A DNA stretch of 7,386 bases, taken from positions 1 through 7,386 of the forward strand of contig JADLGZ010000161.1 in the NCBI GenBank assembly GCA_020849075.1, read 5' to 3'. This DNA comes from Fimbriimonadaceae bacterium. GTDB taxonomy: Bacteria; Armatimonadota; Fimbriimonadia; Fimbriimonadales; Fimbriimonadaceae. The notes beneath the pieces were generated by a model. The model saw nothing but the letters and a program-made list of their open reading frames with translations. It was not told where the DNA came from and did no database searches. Made by a program: the position numbers and the translations under genes. Below are positions 5,358 to 7,386 of this stretch, piece after piece. The number at the start of each line of letters is the position of its first letter. Position 1 is the stretch's first letter.

Positions 5358-7219
5358 CCCAGCTTCCTTAAGTGACCAATAAGGAGGGCAACATCACTGG
5401 GACGTACGCCGCTTACTCGACTAGCTTGCCCAATTGTCCTTGGCTGCAGGCGTCCCAGCTTCTCTCGACTTTCGAAACTCAGACCGCGCACCGACTCCCA
5501 GTCAAAAGTGAGGGGTATCGCCATCTCCTCAAGTTTGCGGCTCTGCTCAATGTGGCGAAGTTGAACTTCAATGTAGCCATCGTAGGTCGCGTTGAGCTCC
5601 AGCTGTTCCCGTACTGTTGGCTCAAGACTGAGCCCATGCCGGTCAATACCAGCGGCATCGGCCACCGCCTCAATGTCCTCTAAGCACAGTGACGGTCTCT
5701 TAAGTAAACCGAACAGCGTCTCGCGATTGGCCAGTGGCGCCGTGCCCAACTCAGCGAGTTCGTGATTCAAGGAGGCCGTTACTGAATGCTCTCGCAACCA
5801 ACACATGGAAGATCCCAAATCTTCCATTTTCGCCGAGAACTTCGACCATCGCTCATCAGACACCGTACCCGCCATCCTGCCAATCGGCGTCAGTCGTTGG
5901 TCGGCATTGTCATGTCGAAGGACGAGCCGATGCTCCGCACGCGCGGTTAGCATGCGGTAGGGGTCCTCAACTCCCTTTGTCACGAGGTCGTCAATCATGA
6001 CCCCGATGAAGCTTGTGTCACGGTTGAAGATGATCGGTGCCTCGCTCCGGGCAAAACGTGCTGCATTGATCCCTGCGACCACACCCTGTCCTGCGGCCTC
6101 TTCGTAACCGCTCGTACCATTGATCTGTCCAGCCAAAAATAGACCAGGGACGAGCCGACTCATGAGGCTCAGCTCAAGTTGCTGAGGGTCGGCCATGTCG
6201 TATTCAACCGCATAGCCTGGGCGAAGCATTTCGGCATCCTCCAACCCGGCGATCGTCCTAAGCGCCTCAAGTTGAACTTCAGCGGGCATTGACGTGCTAA
6301 ACCCCTGCACATAAATGCTCTCACTATCCCATTCCTCCTGCTCAAGAAAAATCGGGTGGCTATCTTTGTCGGCAAAACGGACAACTTTATCTTCAACGCT
6401 CGGGCAATATCGCGGCCCCACACCTTGGATCTGCCCGCTAAACATCGCGCTCTGCCCCAAGTTCTCCCGGAGGATTGCGTGGGTGTGTTCATTGGTGTAA
6501 GTCTGCCAACAGGGGAGGAGTGCCCGAAGTGGCATGGTGTGGCGGTGTAAGAAGCTGACCGGGCCAGCATCAGGCTCGCTTTCCATTGGCGTTGCCCTCG
6601 CCAGATTTAGGCTAGAGCGCTTGATGCGAGGGGTAGTGCCTGTTTTGAACCGGCGCAAGGAAAAGCCCGCGTCCCTTAAGAAGGCACTCAATCCCGAAAC
6701 GGACAAATCACCCTCACGGGCGGCCACAGTCTTATTGGATCCCTCATGGCAAAGGCCATTTAGGAAAGTTCCAGTCGTCATTACTACTGCATGGGCCGTA
6801 ATCTCGCGACCATTAATGCCCACGCCTGTCACCCGTCCACCTTGGGTAAGCACGGTATCCACGCTTCCCTCAATTAGGTCTAGGCAAGCTTGGGACTCAA
6901 GGGTCCGGCGCATGAATGCTGGATATAGCGTTTTGCAGACATGCGCCCGAAAAGTTTGAACAGCTGGCCCCTTGCCCGTGCCGACCCGGCGAATGTGCGT
7001 GAGCGTGTGGTCAGTCGTCACGCCCATCTGCCCGCCGAGCGCATCCACCTCGCGGGCAATATGCCCTTTCGCTGGCCCGCCAATACTGCAGTTGCAAGGG
7101 AGGTGTCCAATGCGGTCAAGTCGTAACGTAACGCAGAGCGTCCGACGTCCCATGCGAGCGCTGGCAAGGGCTGCCTCAATTCCCGCCTGTCCGGCTCCAA
7201 TTACGACGACGTCATACAC
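5354..7219 (-). CDS. mnmG: tRNA uridine-5-carboxymethylaminomethyl modification enzyme MnmG (GidA)
   Basis: With the GTPase MnmE, this FAD- and NADH-dependent enzyme installs the (carboxymethyl)aminomethyl group at C5 of wobble U34 in a set of tRNAs, using methylenetetrahydrofolate. Numbered from GTG 7219 the protein has 621 aa, the usual family length. It starts directly in the Rossmann FAD motif YDVVVIGAGQAG (2-13). Catalytic cysteines are Cys42 (PCNCSIGGPAKGH) and Cys272 (GPRYCPSVEDK). FLAGQINGTSGYEEAAGQG (361-379) and DPYRMLTARAEHRLVLR (419-435) are also diagnostic. The C-terminal helical domain that binds MnmE and tRNA ends normally (TIGQASRVSGV...LRKLG). An in-frame ATG at 7291 would add 24 residues (645 aa) that have no family counterpart and lie across a candidate promoter, so GTG is preferred, though neither start has a Shine-Dalgarno. 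Family identity is certain; the start is moderately certain. Confidence 0.95.
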   Translation of the reverse strand: MYDVVVIGAGQAGIEAALASARMGRRTLCVTLRLDRIGHLPCNCSIGGPAKGHIAREVDALGGQMGVTTDHTLTHIRRVGTGKGPAVQTFRAHVCKTLYPAFMRRTLESQACLDLIEGSVDTVLTQGGRVTGVGINGREITAHAVVMTTGTFLNGLCHEGSNKTVAAREGDLSVSGLSAFLRDAGFSLRRFKTGTTPRIKRSSLNLARATPMESEPDAGPVSFLHRHTMPLRALLPCWQTYTNEHTHAILRENLGQSAMFSGQIQGVGPRYCPSVEDKVVRFADKDSHPIFLEQEEWDSESIYVQGFSTSMPAEVQLEALRTIAGLEDAEMLRPGYAVEYDMADPQQLELSLMSRLVPGLFLAGQINGTSGYEEAAGQGVVAGINAARFARSEAPIIFNRDTSFIGVMIDDLVTKGVEDPYRMLTARAEHRLVLRHDNADQRLTPIGRMAGTVSDERWSKFSAKMEDLGSSMCWLREHSVTASLNHELAELGTAPLANRETLFGLLKRPSLCLEDIEAVADAAGIDRHGLSLEPTVREQLELNATYDGYIEVQLRHIEQSRKLEEMAIPLTFDWESVRGLSFESREKLGRLQPRTIGQASRVSGVRPSDVALLIGHLRKLG

Positions 7220-7266
7220 TGTATGTGAGAGACTACCGATTATTAGGGCAAAACTTTCGGAACCCG

Positions 7267-7296
7267 CTGACAAAGGGGTCCAAAGTGGCATATAGT
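7267..7296 (+). promoter_or_regulatory. Strong candidate promoter for the rightmost plus-strand gene
   Basis: CTGACA (7267-7272) matches the -35 consensus at 5 of 6 positions, and TATAGT (7291-7296) matches the -10 consensus at 5 of 6. The spacer is 18 bp. The expected start point, 7301-7304, coincides with the ATG at 7302, so the transcript would be nearly or fully leaderless. No Shine-Dalgarno precedes that ATG, in keeping with this. The -10 overlaps the -10 of the opposing mnmG candidate promoter. Confidence 0.5.
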
Positions 7297-7322
7297 ATGG
7301 TATGCAAGAATGGTTGTTGCAA
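7294..7322 (-). promoter_or_regulatory. Candidate promoter of mnmG
   Basis: On the minus strand, TTGCAA (7322-7317) and CATACT (7299-7294) are separated by an ideal 17 bp; each matches its consensus at 4 of 6 positions. The expected start near 7287 lies downstream of the in-frame ATG at 7291, so if this promoter is used translation must begin later, at GTG 7219, after a leader of about 68 nt. A second, weaker -10-like AATAAT (7244-7239) lies closer to the GTG but lacks a well-spaced -35. Confidence 0.35.
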
Positions 7323-7386
7323 GCATTCTGCGCCGCCCCGAAGGTGGTTGAGCGCATTCTCCGAGTCTTTCCCCACGACCGCCTTG
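7302..7386 (+). CDS. 5' end of a divergent gene, possibly a DinB/maleylpyruvate isomerase-like protein (partial)
   Basis: The frame starting at ATG 7302 is open for 28 codons to the window edge and reads MQEWLLQAF, then CAAPKVVERILRVFPHDRL. An amphipathic first helix followed by an APxVxxxLxxxPxxxL pattern resembles the N-terminus of DinB-like four-helix-bundle proteins (metal-dependent thiol transferase/hydrolase superfamily). That resemblance is weak over so few residues, and the product should be treated as unidentified. A promoter-like element with consensus-grade boxes ends five bases before the ATG. The gene diverges from mnmG. Confidence 0.45.
   Translation, partial: MQEWLLQAFCAAPKVVERILRVFPHDRL

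Noticed and set aside
5557..6280. Two copies of aagttgaacttca (about 5558 and 6269), each a near-perfect palindrome, as a possible repeated operator
   Set aside because: Both lie inside mnmG and encode the same short peptide EVQL with the same codons, so coincidence of coding sequence explains them.
6169..6570. 133-codon minus-strand frame inside mnmG
   Set aside because: It is an out-of-frame shadow of the MnmG coding sequence, whose own frame carries the family motifs across this interval.

Overview
This window is an ordinary-looking stretch of bacterial chromosome, roughly 50-55% GC by eye. It carries conserved housekeeping genes next to two unusual membrane-associated genes. There are no mobile elements, CRISPR repeats, tRNAs or rRNAs. 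The phylum cannot be fixed from the sequence. Housekeeping genes of ordinary bacterial type, several GTG or TTG starts, and an SPFH protein ending in a GYF_2-type domain fit an under-sampled phylum; Armatimonadota (Fimbriimonadia-like) is only a guess.

Layout from left to right. The minus strand at 1-~163 holds the 5' half of RNase P RNA (rnpB), cut by the window edge. Diverging from it, a membrane protein with a C-terminal class III cyclase-like domain (208-1929) overlaps lipB (1926-2564) by 4 bases, so the two look like one translationally coupled unit. lipB meets a stand-alone CinA C-terminal-domain protein (pncC-like, minus strand, 2551-3024) tail to tail, with 14 bases shared. From the gap beyond it, a plus-strand pair starts: an SPFH protein with a GYF_2-type C-terminus (3114-4193), then a double zinc-ribbon protein with one C-terminal membrane helix (4203-5357). 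That pair meets mnmG (minus strand, 5354-7219) tail to tail with a 4-base overlap. At the right edge, a divergent plus-strand reading frame begins at 7302 and runs out of the window.

Functionally, rnpB (tRNA 5' maturation) and mnmG (tRNA wobble-uridine modification) serve the translation apparatus. lipB makes the lipoyl cofactor precursor and pncC recycles a by-product of NAD metabolism. The SPFH/zinc-ribbon pair resembles the YdjI/YdjG type of bacterial membrane-stress partners. The cyclase-like protein keeps both metal-binding aspartates but has lost the residues usually needed for substrate choice and the transition state, so it may be a sensor or pseudoenzyme rather than a cAMP/cGMP producer. 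The best places to look for something new are this protein, the SPFH-GYF_2/zinc-ribbon pair, and the compact divergent promoter region upstream of mnmG.
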